DNA of 34,077 nucleotides from a virus. Under the pieces are notes generated by a model, which saw only the letters and a list, made by a program, of their open reading frames with translations, did no database searches and had not been told where the DNA came from. The DNA is taken from positions 1-34,077 of the IMG/VR virus record IMGVR_UViG_3300044675_006624; one strand, 5' to 3'. A program made the translations under genes and the position numbers. Positions 14,479 through 21,863 of this stretch are shown here, piece by piece (position 1 is the first letter of the stretch; each line of letters starts with the position of its first letter).

Positions 14479-14763
14479 TTATTGCTCCGTCGTTAATGCT
14501 TGCCAGGTATTAGCCCAGTCTCGCTTTGTTTTATGTTTATTAAACTCTCTAGATATGTCGCCTTGGTCGAGATAAACTCCACCCCAAACTCCAGTATTCT
14601 TACCAGAAATTCCATTAGCAAAACAAATCCTGCGAACTGGGCAAGACTTGCATATGCTGTCAATCTCTTCTCTAATCTCTGGCTGTTCTTCATAGTTATC
14701 AAAAAAGTCATTAGTCTCCATACCCAAGCAAGCTGAGTCATCTTTCCAAAGATGCGGTTCCAT
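14479..14763 (-). CDS. whiB: WhiB-family Fe-S transcription regulator, 94 aa
   Basis: Four cluster ligands C12, C38, C41 and C47, arranged CX25CX2CX5C, followed by GVWGG (58-62) and a basic tail (KHKTKR). WhiB proteins occur only in actinobacteria and their phages, bind a 4Fe-4S cluster and modify RNA polymerase sigma-factor function. This copy may redirect host transcription or block host WhiB regulators. GTGAGG precedes ATG 14763. Confidence 0.93.
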   Translation of the reverse strand: MEPHLWKDDSACLGMETNDFFDNYEEQPEIREEIDSICKSCPVRRICFANGISGKNTGVWGGVYLDQGDISREFNKHKTKRDWANTWQALTTEQ

Positions 14764-14765
14764 GC

Positions 14766-14975
14766 TTACCTCACGTACTTATTTGGAATGCTCCATCCGT
14801 CTTCGGTGACTGTGAAGGTGTTCTTGTAATACCAAGAACCTTTAACAAAAGCACCACTTGGTTTAGCCCAAGCTCCTGGTGATTTAATTAATTCGACTAC
14901 GTCCCAACCATCCCAAGACAAAGACTTATTGTTAGAAACAATAGTCTCCATTTGCTCTAAGGAATTGATAACCAT
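14766..14975 (-). CDS. Trp-rich small conserved protein, 69 aa
   Basis: A compact alpha/beta protein rich in Trp (SWDGWDVVEL, GAWAKPSGAFVKGSWYYKN, EDGWSIPNKYVR). The last segment reads like a short beta-sheet domain. It is immediately upstream of whiB in the same operon, and AAGGGG precedes its ATG. No function can be assigned. Confidence 0.6.
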   Translation of the reverse strand: MVINSLEQMETIVSNNKSLSWDGWDVVELIKSPGAWAKPSGAFVKGSWYYKNTFTVTEDGWSIPNKYVR

Positions 14976-15001
14976 TTTATTACCCCTTGTTCGTTATTTT
15001 T

Positions 15002-15361
15002 TTAATACGAAAACTTAAACCAGCCATACTCAACTGTTTTAGATTTATCTATGAACTCTGCGATCTTAGATTGACTCTCAGTTGGCTTACTTAAAAAGGC
15101 AAAGTAATTTAACTTTTCAATATTTTGTTGCATCCATGAAGGTGGGACCTTAAAGAAACGTATTTTAATTCCACGTGACTTTAAGCTATTTTCAGTTATG
15201 TTTGAAAACTCAGCAACAAAGTTGTTAACTCTTGCAGGTCCAGCAGAATAGATAAGGATCTCAGTGTCCCCTTCTTTTCTATCAGACATGGCAACTGCCA
15301 TTGCTCTCATAAACACCTGATAACTATCAAATGTCAGACTTCCCTGAACACCAATAATCAT
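15002..15361 (-). CDS. Rossmann-like (SLOG-type?) protein, 119 aa
   Basis: Starts MIIGVQGSLTFDSYQVFMRAM, a beta strand with a GS turn and helix as in SLOG/DprA-like nucleotide-binding folds, and has a second strand ILIYSAGPARVNNF. This suggests binding of a nucleotide-derived ligand, but key motifs are not diagnostic. The start region has only a weak ribosome-binding site (GGTAGAAA). Confidence 0.45.
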   Translation of the reverse strand: MIIGVQGSLTFDSYQVFMRAMAVAMSDRKEGDTEILIYSAGPARVNNFVAEFSNITENSLKSRGIKIRFFKVPPSWMQQNIEKLNYFAFLSKPTESQSKIAEFIDKSKTVEYGWFKFSY

Positions 15362-15365
15362 TTTT

Positions 15366-15686
15366 CTACCGTTCTATTAATGCACCCATTATTGTAATCA
15401 GTTTTTCTAACTCATTTGCGTTTAGGTTTTCAAGCGAAACAGAGGTTTTGTTTTCTGCGTCCCACGTGCCATCTTCATTTAAAGTTGACATGTACATCTT
15501 GTTATCTTCAATCCAGTAAATCTCATCATCTGGAGTTTGGACAAACCTAATACGTTCAAATGAGTCGAAATCCTGTGACTCATCTACAGCTTCGTTGTCT
15601 TGGCCATAGCCTAGCTTCCAAATCTGTTCTCTTAGTATATCAAGCATAAGCCTTCCTGTCAAGAGCCCAAGTAAAAATTTTAACAT
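15366..15686 (-). CDS. N-anchored acidic protein, 106 aa
   Basis: A short hydrophobic N-terminal stretch (MLKFLLGLLTGRLMLDIL) precedes an acidic domain with a beta-hairpin-like DDEIYWIEDNKMYM segment and a C-terminal helix. It starts within the stop region of the upstream glycosyltransferase (seven-base overlap). Not recognised. Confidence 0.55.
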   Translation of the reverse strand: MLKFLLGLLTGRLMLDILREQIWKLGYGQDNEAVDESQDFDSFERIRFVQTPDDEIYWIEDNKMYMSTLNEDGTWDAENKTSVSLENLNANELEKLITIMGALIER

Positions 15687-16486
15687 TTATCTTTTAAATA
15701 TCCTAGGTATTCTGGTGGCACAAAATCTGCATAATTTTGGTTTAGGTAGTGAAAAACTATTACTTTCTTCTTGTCTTCATCTGGCATGTCCCTGTACTCA
15801 TGGATTATTGAAACATCCATTGGATCAAACTCTAAAAAGTGCTTGCCAATGCTTGCTAAATACTCAGAAGTTGCATACTGACAGGATGCGTACTGAACTC
15901 CACTTCTCCATAAGTTTTCATTTGTTTCAAGTTGTGGCCTTAATAGCTCCTGCCACTCTGCCATTTTATCTTCTACCGCAATCAGAAGATCATCCTTATA
16001 GCTTAAGGCGTGCCTAGAAAACAAAGTAATGCCATCGTTCATAGGCTTGGTTGTTAGTGGAAGATAATCAGTAAACTCTTCCCAGCTATCAGATTTAGAA
16101 AAAATTACATCACTATTGCCGTACTTGTCAAAGATAAGTTGCGGATCTCCTTGCCAAACAGTGTCTTGATCCACGTATAAAACGTTGTCATAGTCTCCAG
16201 ACTCTAACAAAGAATAGGCGTTTGGCCATCTATGCTTTCTTCTTTTAGACAGAATATGATCGTCCATTGGCGGATGTTCATCTGCAGTAAACTCAACAAT
16301 CTCAACATTTTTAAGCTGTGTTTTTGCTTTTAAGTAGGCTCCTGGAGGAGAAGAATAAAATCTAACTGGAATAGTTTTGTTATACTTTCTTAAACTATCT
16401 ATAGAGTATTGTATTTGACCCCAGTAGCCGTGATTATTTGGGTCTCCAGACTCAAAATGAAAAGAGTAAACAATTGCGTTTTTCAA
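15680..16486 (-). CDS. GT8-like glycosyltransferase, 268 aa, TTG start
   Basis: Paralogue of the 966 gene: AIVYSFHFE, SSPPGAY, VLYVDQDTVW with D106-Q-D108, PMNDGITLFSR, and HYLNQNYADF near the end. GT-A fold and retaining-type architecture are expected. AGGAAAG lies four bases before TTG 16486. It sits between a head-associated candidate upstream and an acidic membrane-anchored protein, so it may decorate a virion protein encoded nearby. Confidence 0.78.
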   Translation of the reverse strand: MKNAIVYSFHFESGDPNNHGYWGQIQYSIDSLRKYNKTIPVRFYSSPPGAYLKAKTQLKNVEIVEFTADEHPPMDDHILSKRRKHRWPNAYSLLESGDYDNVLYVDQDTVWQGDPQLIFDKYGNSDVIFSKSDSWEEFTDYLPLTTKPMNDGITLFSRHALSYKDDLLIAVEDKMAEWQELLRPQLETNENLWRSGVQYASCQYATSEYLASIGKHFLEFDPMDVSIIHEYRDMPDEDKKKVIVFHYLNQNYADFVPPEYLGYLKDKC

Positions 16487-16495
16487 AAAACTTTC

Positions 16496-17503
16496 CTATT
16501 CTGGGAAAATATGAGTTAGTCGTTGAGTTTGAGTAAAGTCTTTAGCAAAACCTTGAAACAGTGCCTTATCCATTTCACGCTGCACTATTGCACGTGACCA
16601 AGAGAAGCCTGCATCTCCACCCCAAGCATCCCACATGATGCGGCCATTTGAAGGAAACTCTGGTCCAGAAGAAAAACCTTTTCCTTTTTTATCTACTTCG
16701 TGACGAGAAAAGAAAGAATACATACGCTTAACTACACTTAGTGACATTGATCTACCTGCTACGATATCGCTTGCTCTACCCCAGCCAACTGGAGTTCCTG
16801 CACCTGTAGCTTTGCCATCTTCTTTCCACTTCAACGCACGACGTGCTGCTGCTTTCATTCCAGAAGTTGGGGCATAGCTGTCTGCCTTAGACATCTCAAT
16901 CATTTCATCTTCCATGTCTTCTGGCATTGTGTGGCCCTCTAGCGTGTCAAGTTTCTGTGCATCCTGATACATCATTCCAATACTGTATGCTGTTGGTGAC
17001 CAGCTTTCTTCGTCTTGCTCGTATATTCTAACAGACATAGCTGGATTTTCTGGTGGCATTGATTCTAGTGCATACTCAGATCCTGGAGTACCAAGGGTTC
17101 CGCCCTCCCACATTATGTGCTCTACCACTCCATGTGCCATTCCCTCAGTGGTCATGCCCATTACGAAGTTGCCTTCTTCAATTGCACTTTCTGCTTTTTG
17201 CGTAACAATTTTCTTTGCTACTGGAACACAGTTTGGAACCATGCGTCCGTCTTTTTCTTTCATGCCACGCTGTACGTAGCCATCCCAGCAAGGAGCTTGC
17301 TTGTCTACTTGGTCTAGTTCTTCATCTGTTAGGGTAGGCATAGATTTTTCAGCCTCAATATTTCCTTCGCTAACATTTATAGCATAAATTTGATTAGCAG
17401 CTTCTTCAGCTGTAGTGTGGCAACCCATTACGGTTCCATCGTCTTTTACGGCAGGGTAACCCTTGCAACCGTACGATCCCTTTTCTCCAACATGATATGG
17501 CAT
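16496..17503 (-). CDS. Head-associated or scaffold-like phage protein candidate, 335 aa
   Basis: Two modules: an N-terminal Cys-containing CKGYPAVKDDGTVMGCHTTA segment, seen in phage head-associated proteins, and a C-terminal block (about 215-325) with PTSGMKAAARRALKWK, GWGRASDIVAGRSMS and RHEVDKKGKGFS, ending MWDAWGGDAG. A Gly/Met/Glu-rich linker joins them. Structural or maturation roles are inferred from pattern recognition. It is leaderless: TGA-TATAAT ends five bases before ATG 17503. A GT8-like gene follows. Confidence 0.5.
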   Translation of the reverse strand: MPYHVGEKGSYGCKGYPAVKDDGTVMGCHTTAEEAANQIYAINVSEGNIEAEKSMPTLTDEELDQVDKQAPCWDGYVQRGMKEKDGRMVPNCVPVAKKIVTQKAESAIEEGNFVMGMTTEGMAHGVVEHIMWEGGTLGTPGSEYALESMPPENPAMSVRIYEQDEESWSPTAYSIGMMYQDAQKLDTLEGHTMPEDMEDEMIEMSKADSYAPTSGMKAAARRALKWKEDGKATGAGTPVGWGRASDIVAGRSMSLSVVKRMYSFFSRHEVDKKGKGFSSGPEFPSNGRIMWDAWGGDAGFSWSRAIVQREMDKALFQGFAKDFTQTQRLTHIFPE

Positions 17504-17508
17504 ACTAT

Positions 17509-17517
17509 ATTATATCA
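17509..17517 (-). promoter_or_regulatory. Extended -10 promoter for leaderless head-associated gene
   Basis: TGA-TATAAT, five bases before ATG 17503. It lies between that gene and the stop of the 107-aa gene. Confidence 0.55.
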
Positions 17518-17522
17518 CTTTC

Positions 17523-17846
17523 TCAGCCAATGCGAAAGGCACTTACAAGGTTCTGAAACTCAAGCAATTTCTCAATAGATAGCTTAGAAAGCTCGTCATC
17601 ATCCATTGCCTTAGAGGTTAGTCTTATGTTTGGGTTTGCTTTTGACATATCATCAAACTCAAGAAAACCCTTTTCCCAAAAATACATAACCTTTTGGTGT
17701 ACCTGATTGATAAACTTATCATATAAAGCTGGCAAAACATCATGTATTTTGCTAGTAATGTTATACAAGATTTCACCACTATTTTCATGGACACCAGCCA
17801 CTTCGACTGCCCCCATCAAGATTAGGTCTTCAAGAGAATATTCCAT
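17523..17846 (-). CDS. Hypothetical helical protein, 107 aa
   Basis: Begins MEYSLEDLILMGAVEVAGV and consists of several amphipathic helices with a DDDELSKLSIEKLLEFQ segment. It may be a small helix-turn-helix or adaptor domain, but no signature is firm. It is leaderless: a TATAAT box ends six bases before ATG 17846. Function unknown. Confidence 0.6.
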   Translation of the reverse strand: MEYSLEDLILMGAVEVAGVHENSGEILYNITSKIHDVLPALYDKFINQVHQKVMYFWEKGFLEFDDMSKANPNIRLTSKAMDDDELSKLSIEKLLEFQNLVSAFRIG

Positions 17847-17852
17847 AGTTAT

Positions 17853-17858
17853 ATTATA
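17853..17858 (-). promoter_or_regulatory. -10 box for the leaderless 107-aa gene
   Basis: TATAAT, six bases before ATG 17846, without a TGN extension or ribosome-binding site. Confidence 0.5.
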
Positions 17859-17878
17859 CTAGGTTTACTGACTAATTG

Positions 17879-18283
17879 TTAGTAAAGCAACCCACGCTTG
17901 GCTTTTAGCTCTTCAAAGTTTTTGATTTTTGTTTCTCCAAGGTATCCCCAAGCATAACCTTTGTCAATCATTTCTGTATTAACTGATGTAGCGTCTCCGT
18001 CTACAAATAGCCATCCTAAAATTCTGCCATACTTTTCTGAACTGTCAAGCTTTTCTGTTTTAATTACAACATTTTTTGCAGACTTTAGACGATTAGCTAG
18101 GTAAGCTTTTGACTCTAGGCCCAAAGCCTTTTCTGTTTTGTCTGTAGTACGTGATTCTGGAGTATCAATACCAGCCAGCCTAACACGTGAGGCAAACATA
18201 ATGTCAAACCCTAAATCAATAACAACATCAATGGTGTCGCCATCAACTACCTTTGTAACTTCTTTTACATAATATTCGTACAT
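17879..18283 (-). CDS. Staphylococcal-nuclease-like (SNase) nuclease, 134 aa
   Basis: Complete SNase OB-fold with catalytic residues in the classical arrangement: R35 and E43 in RLAGIDTPE, D40, and R87 in YGRILG, plus VVDGDT near residue 14. It should cut DNA and RNA with Ca2+. No signal peptide is visible, so it would act in the cell, perhaps on host DNA. It begins one base after the DUF7455-like gene's end and continues the operon. Confidence 0.9.
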   Translation of the reverse strand: MYEYYVKEVTKVVDGDTIDVVIDLGFDIMFASRVRLAGIDTPESRTTDKTEKALGLESKAYLANRLKSAKNVVIKTEKLDSSEKYGRILGWLFVDGDATSVNTEMIDKGYAWGYLGETKIKNFEELKAKRGLLY

Positions 18284-18526
18284 CTAGCCATCTCCCTTAA
18301 GTCTATTCTCAACAAGACGATCTCTTTCATCAATAATTTCAATCATAAAGCTCATCATCTTTTGATAACCAGTACTACTATTCATTATAGCATCATAGTG
18401 GTGTGAGCAAAACATGAGATCGCCATCAAGACCCTTTATATGAACATAGGCTTGAGACTGGCAGCTATCACAACGATCAAATGCAGTCATTGTCCATTGC
18501 TTTATTTTTTGCTCTTCAATAACCAA
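18284..18526 (-). CDS. DUF7455-type actinobacterial zinc-binding protein, 80 aa
   Basis: Core FDRCDSCQSQAYVHI then LMFCSHHYDAIM matches the actinobacterial DUF7455 pattern (CxxC, AYV, FCxHH), which binds zinc. TTG 18526 behind AGGA is the likely start because an internal ATG lacks a ribosome-binding site. A helical tail follows. Function unknown, but the family is characteristic of actinobacteria and their phages, which supports the host assignment. Confidence 0.75.
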   Translation of the reverse strand: MVIEEQKIKQWTMTAFDRCDSCQSQAYVHIKGLDGDLMFCSHHYDAIMNSSTGYQKMMSFMIEIIDERDRLVENRLKGDG

Positions 18527-18531
18527 AATTC

Positions 18532-18711
18532 CTACTTATCTGTGGAGTAAAATCCACTACCATTAAAAGTAACACTTATACTAGAAGAGTATACTCTAGT
18601 TAGTTCAGAATTGCAAGTTTCACACGAATACCCTGGATCTGACTCAGAAATTCCACGGTGCTTAATAATTTTTATATCACACTTTGAGCAACTATACTCA
18701 TAAGAAGCCAT
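18532..18711 (-). CDS. FmdB-type zinc ribbon protein, 59 aa
   Basis: The MASYEYSCSKC start, CETCNSELTRVYSSSIS block and GSGFYSTDK end are the FmdB/CxxC-CxxC-SSSS family signature, which binds one zinc. GGAG lies six bases before ATG 18711, so the longer frame from 18723 is not used. The gene immediately follows the structured RNA at 18740-18825 and probably shares its transcript. Confidence 0.85.
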   Translation of the reverse strand: MASYEYSCSKCDIKIIKHRGISESDPGYSCETCNSELTRVYSSSISVTFNGSGFYSTDK

Positions 18712-18739
18712 ACATATCTCCACAATCTAAATATAAAAT

Positions 18740-18825
18740 GCCCCCACACAGGCTATTCAGGCACGAAGGCCACGGTCTATACGATAGGTAACTAATCCAC
18801 CCTAAGAGTAGGCCTGTGTGAGGAC
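18740..18825 (-). ncRNA. Structured RNA element (unknown class), 5' of the FmdB-type gene
   Basis: On - the 12-base arms 18823-18812 (CCTCACACAGGC) and 18753-18742 (GCCTGTGTGGGG) close a helix with one T-G pair around a 58-base interior. Inside are GGT/ACC, CTAT/ATAG and GGC/GCC stems, so a multi-branched fold is likely. A TAGACA-17-TATAAT promoter ends a few bases upstream. The element could be a cis-regulatory leader of the zinc-ribbon operon or a separate small RNA processed from it. It matches no class I recognise. Confidence 0.6.
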
Positions 18826-18831
18826 ACTTCT

Positions 18832-18860
18832 ATTATACTATTTAATTGATTTTTTGTCTA
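18832..18860 (-). promoter_or_regulatory. Promoter of the structured RNA
   Basis: TAGACA (18860-18855), 17-base spacer, TATAAT (18837-18832). The -35 overlaps the stop of the endolysin gene. The predicted start lies at the foot of the 12-bp helix. Confidence 0.75.
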
Positions 18861-19610
18861 CAGTCTTCCCCAGGTAATTGGACCAACAATACCGTCAACT
18901 TTTAGTCCATTAGCTGCTTGAAAAGCTCTGACAGCTCTATCAGTTATAGGACCAAACTGACCATCAGCTTTTATTCCAAGCACTGACTGAAGATACTTAA
19001 CGTTTGGACCAGCTGATCCTCGTCTTAACCAAGAAGTGAGTCTTGGCTTTGATGGCTTAGCAGGTGAAGGTGGGGCTGCTGCAGCTACAGTTGTAACCCC
19101 AGATGCTCTTTTATTACATTCAGCAACTATGTAATCAAGCTGAGACATAATAAATGGTCCAGGACAAGCAGTCGCTTTGTACTGTGAGTGCCACGCAACA
19201 AAGAACTCTGATTGTGTAACTGCTGGTTGATTTTTAGCAAAACCCTTGCCTGCTCTAGGTGACTGACTTGCGTGAAATACGATTACATCAATCAATGATT
19301 CTAGTGCAGCTGCAGATACTGGCCAATCTCCACCAACAGATGAGTTATCAATTTCAAATGTTACAGCATTAGGATCTGGAGTTCCTCCTGTTGAATAGGG
19401 TCTACGATCTGGATTTACAATTCCAGTTACAGCTCCACTATTACTAATGTGATAAGTAGGGTGTGAGTTGCGAGTATTAGCGTTAGCTACATAATTTAAC
19501 CCATTAGTCCCTGCAACGTGGTGAATCACTACACCATTAATTGGCTGTCCATTACGGCTACCGCCAAACCCGTTGTCTTGAATGCCTGATACTTTTGGAT
19601 ACCATGTCAT
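18858..19610 (-). CDS. N-acetylmuramoyl-L-alanine amidase endolysin with PG-binding domain, 250 aa
   Basis: Amidase_2 domain (about 1-170) with zinc ligands H30, H141 and C149 and E86 in FEID as the catalytic acid. A linker rich in Ala/Pro (170-190) leads to a C-terminal PG_binding_1 domain (about 193-250; [29 protein letters not shown]). It should cleave the amide between MurNAc and the stem peptide. No signal peptide, so release depends on a holin. AAGGAG precedes ATG 19610. It lies downstream of two M23 peptidases. Confidence 0.92.
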   Translation of the reverse strand: MTWYPKVSGIQDNGFGGSRNGQPINGVVIHHVAGTNGLNYVANANTRNSHPTYHISNSGAVTGIVNPDRRPYSTGGTPDPNAVTFEIDNSSVGGDWPVSAAALESLIDVIVFHASQSPRAGKGFAKNQPAVTQSEFFVAWHSQYKATACPGPFIMSQLDYIVAECNKRASGVTTVAAAAPPSPAKPSKPRLTSWLRRGSAGPNVKYLQSVLGIKADGQFGPITDRAVRAFQAANGLKVDGIVGPITWGRL

Positions 19611-19676
19611 TTTTTCTCCTTATTTTACTAGAGTTTGTCTTATTTTACTAAGACTAACAGGTACCGTTCTCGGTTA
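19611..19676 (-). promoter_or_regulatory. Endolysin leader with hairpins and a repeated TAGTAAAATAAG
   Basis: TAGTAAAATAAG occurs twice, the second copy running into the AAGGAG site before the endolysin ATG. The first lies in a 6-bp hairpin (GTCTTA/TAAGAC), and ACCG/CGGT forms another hairpin just upstream. It may affect endolysin translation. Confidence 0.3.
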
Positions 19677-20354
19677 TTATTTTAGTTTAGACCAAGTTAA
19701 AGGTCCAACAATGCCGTCAGCCTTCAAGCCATGCTTATTTTGGAAGGCAACTACGGCGTTGTGAGTCAGTGGACCAAATGGACCAGGTGGGTTTACGCCT
19801 AACTTGTTTTGTAGATAAAGAACATCTGGGCCTGCTGGGGCTCCCTTTTTTAGCTCTTTTCCAGGATAAGGTCTTGATCCATTAGCAGGTTCAGCTGGTG
19901 CCTTGGCAGCTGCAGCAGGTGCAGCACTTGTAGGTGCTCCACGGAAAATTTCATAGTCAATGTTTCCAGCTCCCATCGTTGGCTTGCCACCAACTCGGAA
20001 AGAAAAGTGGAGGTGTGCTCCATATCCGTTTTCTTTTCCAAGACCTGAACCACCAACTAGGCCAATAATCTGGCCCTGCTTTACTACTTGACCTGGCTGT
20101 ACGTCAATTCGTGAAAGGTGAAGGTAGTCAGCGTTATGACCTGAAGGAAAGCTCTGAAATATCATGCGGCCACCAGAGCCAGTAAAGGTTGTGACAATGC
20201 CAGTGATAGTGCCATCGGCAACTGCCTTGATTGGTGTGCCAGTTGGAACTGCGTAGTCTGTTCCTGGGTTTTTAGAGGCAGGTGTTCTAGTTTGGTGCTT
20301 AGTAAAATCGTGAGTAATTGAACCGCCATCTACTGGCCTAATCCATGCTGACAT
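19677..20354 (-). CDS. M23-type peptidase-like protein with PG-binding domain, 225 aa, one zinc ligand replaced
   Basis: LytM/M23 fold with Y-L-H79-L, AHLHF (H114, H116) and D33. The first zinc ligand His of HxxxD is Asn29 (KNPGTDYAVPTGTP). The C-terminal PG_binding_1 domain (about 165-225) resembles that of the endolysin (AFQNKHGLKADGIVGP). If zinc is not bound it could be a non-catalytic wall binder, otherwise a variant endopeptidase. GGAG precedes ATG 20354, with an extended -10 at 20431-20423. Confidence 0.82.
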   Translation of the reverse strand: MSAWIRPVDGGSITHDFTKHQTRTPASKNPGTDYAVPTGTPIKAVADGTITGIVTTFTGSGGRMIFQSFPSGHNADYLHLSRIDVQPGQVVKQGQIIGLVGGSGLGKENGYGAHLHFSFRVGGKPTMGAGNIDYEIFRGAPTSAAPAAAAKAPAEPANGSRPYPGKELKKGAPAGPDVLYLQNKLGVNPPGPFGPLTHNAVVAFQNKHGLKADGIVGPLTWSKLK

Positions 20355-20422
20355 ATTAAATCTCCTAGGTTTTCCATAATTATTTGGAATGTGTGCTGTT
20401 ACCGCCTTTCAGCGTACATTTA

Positions 20423-20431
20423 ATTATATCA
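20423..20431 (-). promoter_or_regulatory. Extended -10 promoter for the M23/PG-binding gene
   Basis: TGA-TATAAT, about 68 bases before ATG 20354. The leader contains a GCTG/CAGC hairpin. Just upstream, TAGACTGAGTCTA (20462-20474) is a palindrome and GTGAA/TTCAC another inverted repeat, either of which might be an operator. Confidence 0.5.
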
Positions 20432-20490
20432 CAATAAGTGAAAAATTCTTCACCTATTTATTAGACTGAGTCTATAAAATATTTGTATAG

Positions 20491-21153
20491 CTACTTAAAA
20501 ATAATAATAAGGTTATTATTATCTTCCCATTCATCCAAATGCCTATTTAAAGACAAGATCATAACATCTGTAAAGGTTTTAGCAAAATATTCACGATAAA
20601 CCTTAAGCTCATCCTGAACAACATCTTCTATAATATAAACTCCACCATCATTTAATCTATCAATAGAATTTTCGTAAAGAGTTATCCCTGCACGTGGCTC
20701 ATGAAGCCCATCATCAATAATTATGTCTGGAAATACATTATGTTTGTCCCAAAAAGCCCTAACAGATTCTGGATTTGTTTGATCCATATAGTCTGTTACT
20801 ATTCTGTCTTCATTGAATAGAATTCTTTTATCGATGTCTGCCCCATAAATATTAGAATTTATAAAGTAATCTTTCCACACCCTTAAAGACGCACCTGGTT
20901 TACCATTTACCCCCATATTAGATTCCATATCTAAATTGTTGGTTCCTAGGCCGCATTCAAAAATAACTAAATTATCATTTTTGCGTGCTGCAAATAAAAG
21001 TGCATAAACTTTAGTGTATGTGTGGGGCATCCAGCAATAAACATCTGTAGAATAATTTTCTGAACCTTTGTCTGATCCATACAAATCGCACAGGCGATTA
21101 AGAATACTTTCTTCTTCTAAATTATTAAACCCAGCATGCCTAAAAGTATTCAT
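20491..21153 (-). CDS. SAM-dependent methyltransferase, TylF/CmcI-like, 220 aa
   Basis: Class I methyltransferase fold: VIFECGLGTNN (motif I, about 68-78), YGADID, PDIIIDDGLHEP with the metal-binding acidic pair, and GGVYIIEDVVQ. This pattern fits TylF/CmcI-type O-methyltransferases that act on sugars or natural products. It would methylate a sugar added by one of the phage glycosyltransferases. It lies between two peptidoglycan-hydrolase genes and begins one base after the M23 gene at 21155 ends. Confidence 0.75.
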   Translation of the reverse strand: MNTFRHAGFNNLEEESILNRLCDLYGSDKGSENYSTDVYCWMPHTYTKVYALLFAARKNDNLVIFECGLGTNNLDMESNMGVNGKPGASLRVWKDYFINSNIYGADIDKRILFNEDRIVTDYMDQTNPESVRAFWDKHNVFPDIIIDDGLHEPRAGITLYENSIDRLNDGGVYIIEDVVQDELKVYREYFAKTFTDVMILSLNRHLDEWEDNNNLIIIFK

Positions 21154-21154
21154 T

Positions 21155-21802
21155 TTATTTTTTAGAATTAAACCCTGGTACTGGATTAACTAACTTGGTG
21201 TCTTTACCTGGCTTCTTCTTTGCAGCCAAGTGGCTTACATCAAGGCTTGGAGCTGCTGTAGAAACTACTCCATTATCTGGAGTTGCAACTGGGGCAGAGT
21301 CTCTTAGCTTTTCCCAGGCCATGATTGCCTCAACAAATTCAATTGGGCTTACAAAGCCTTTACCGTTTAAGTCCCAACGGTGAACCTTGCCTTCAACAAT
21401 TTCAAAGTGTAAGTGTCTTCCTGCAGAAGCTCCAGTGTTTCCCATAATTCCAAGAATAGTTCCAGCCTCAACCTTCTGGCCAGTCTTAACCTTTAGCGAT
21501 CCCTCAGCCATGTGTCCATAACGACTTACATACCACTTGCCGTTAATCTTTGAACGAATGTCTACGTAGTATCCTACGCCACCAATTGATCCATCAGGAT
21601 TCTTTAACTTGGATGTTCCAGCATATACTACTGTTCCATCATGCCAAGCTTCGCAGTAAATTTTTTCAGCTGGTCCCCAAAGGTCCGTGCCGTTATGATG
21701 TTTCTTGATTTTTTCGATGGGGTGCACCCTCCATCCAAAAGGACTTGTAATTTTCCAAGCCTTCCCTTTTTTACCGTCAATCGGGTATTGTGTTTTTGCC
21801 AT
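21155..21802 (-). CDS. M23-family metallopeptidase, 215 aa
   Basis: Complete zinc site: H36-NGT-D40, YGH97, and the GRHLHF pair H130, H132. It begins KITSPFGWRVHP, a standard M23 N-terminal pattern, and should cut peptidoglycan cross-bridges. It lacks the PG-binding domain of its neighbours. A Lys-rich linker tail (KKKPGKDTKLV) ends it. It may be virion-associated or a lysis enzyme. AAGGAG precedes ATG 21802. Confidence 0.88.
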   Translation of the reverse strand: MAKTQYPIDGKKGKAWKITSPFGWRVHPIEKIKKHHNGTDLWGPAEKIYCEAWHDGTVVYAGTSKLKNPDGSIGGVGYYVDIRSKINGKWYVSRYGHMAEGSLKVKTGQKVEAGTILGIMGNTGASAGRHLHFEIVEGKVHRWDLNGKGFVSPIEFVEAIMAWEKLRDSAPVATPDNGVVSTAAPSLDVSHLAAKKKPGKDTKLVNPVPGFNSKK

Positions 21803-21822
21803 TTCACTCCTTATATAAGTAA

Positions 21823-21843
21823 CAAAAATCTCTAATATAGAGA
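21823..21843 (-). terminator. AT-rich terminator or attenuator
   Basis: TCTCTA/TAGAGA with a three-base loop, followed on - by TTTTTG. A TGG-TATACT promoter at 21859-21851 reads straight into it, and the M23 ATG at 21802 lies just downstream, so it could attenuate M23 transcription. Confidence 0.5.
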
Positions 21844-21850
21844 CAATCCT

Positions 21851-21859
21851 AGTATACCA
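21851..21859 (-). promoter_or_regulatory. Extended -10 promoter for the M23 peptidase
   Basis: TGG-TATACT, between the stop of the dehydratase gene and the terminator-like hairpin, about 50 bases before ATG 21802. Confidence 0.4.
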
Positions 21860-21863
21860 TTTT

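Noticed and set aside
20440-20475. Terminator after the methyltransferase
   Set aside because: The inverted repeats GTGAA/TTCAC and TAGACT/AGTCTA lack a GC-rich stem and a T-tract; they may be operators instead.
20355-20490. Extra gene between the methyltransferase and the M23 gene
   Set aside because: Only a 6-codon frame (MYAERR) lies after the TATAAT, most likely chance; the region holds a promoter and leader.
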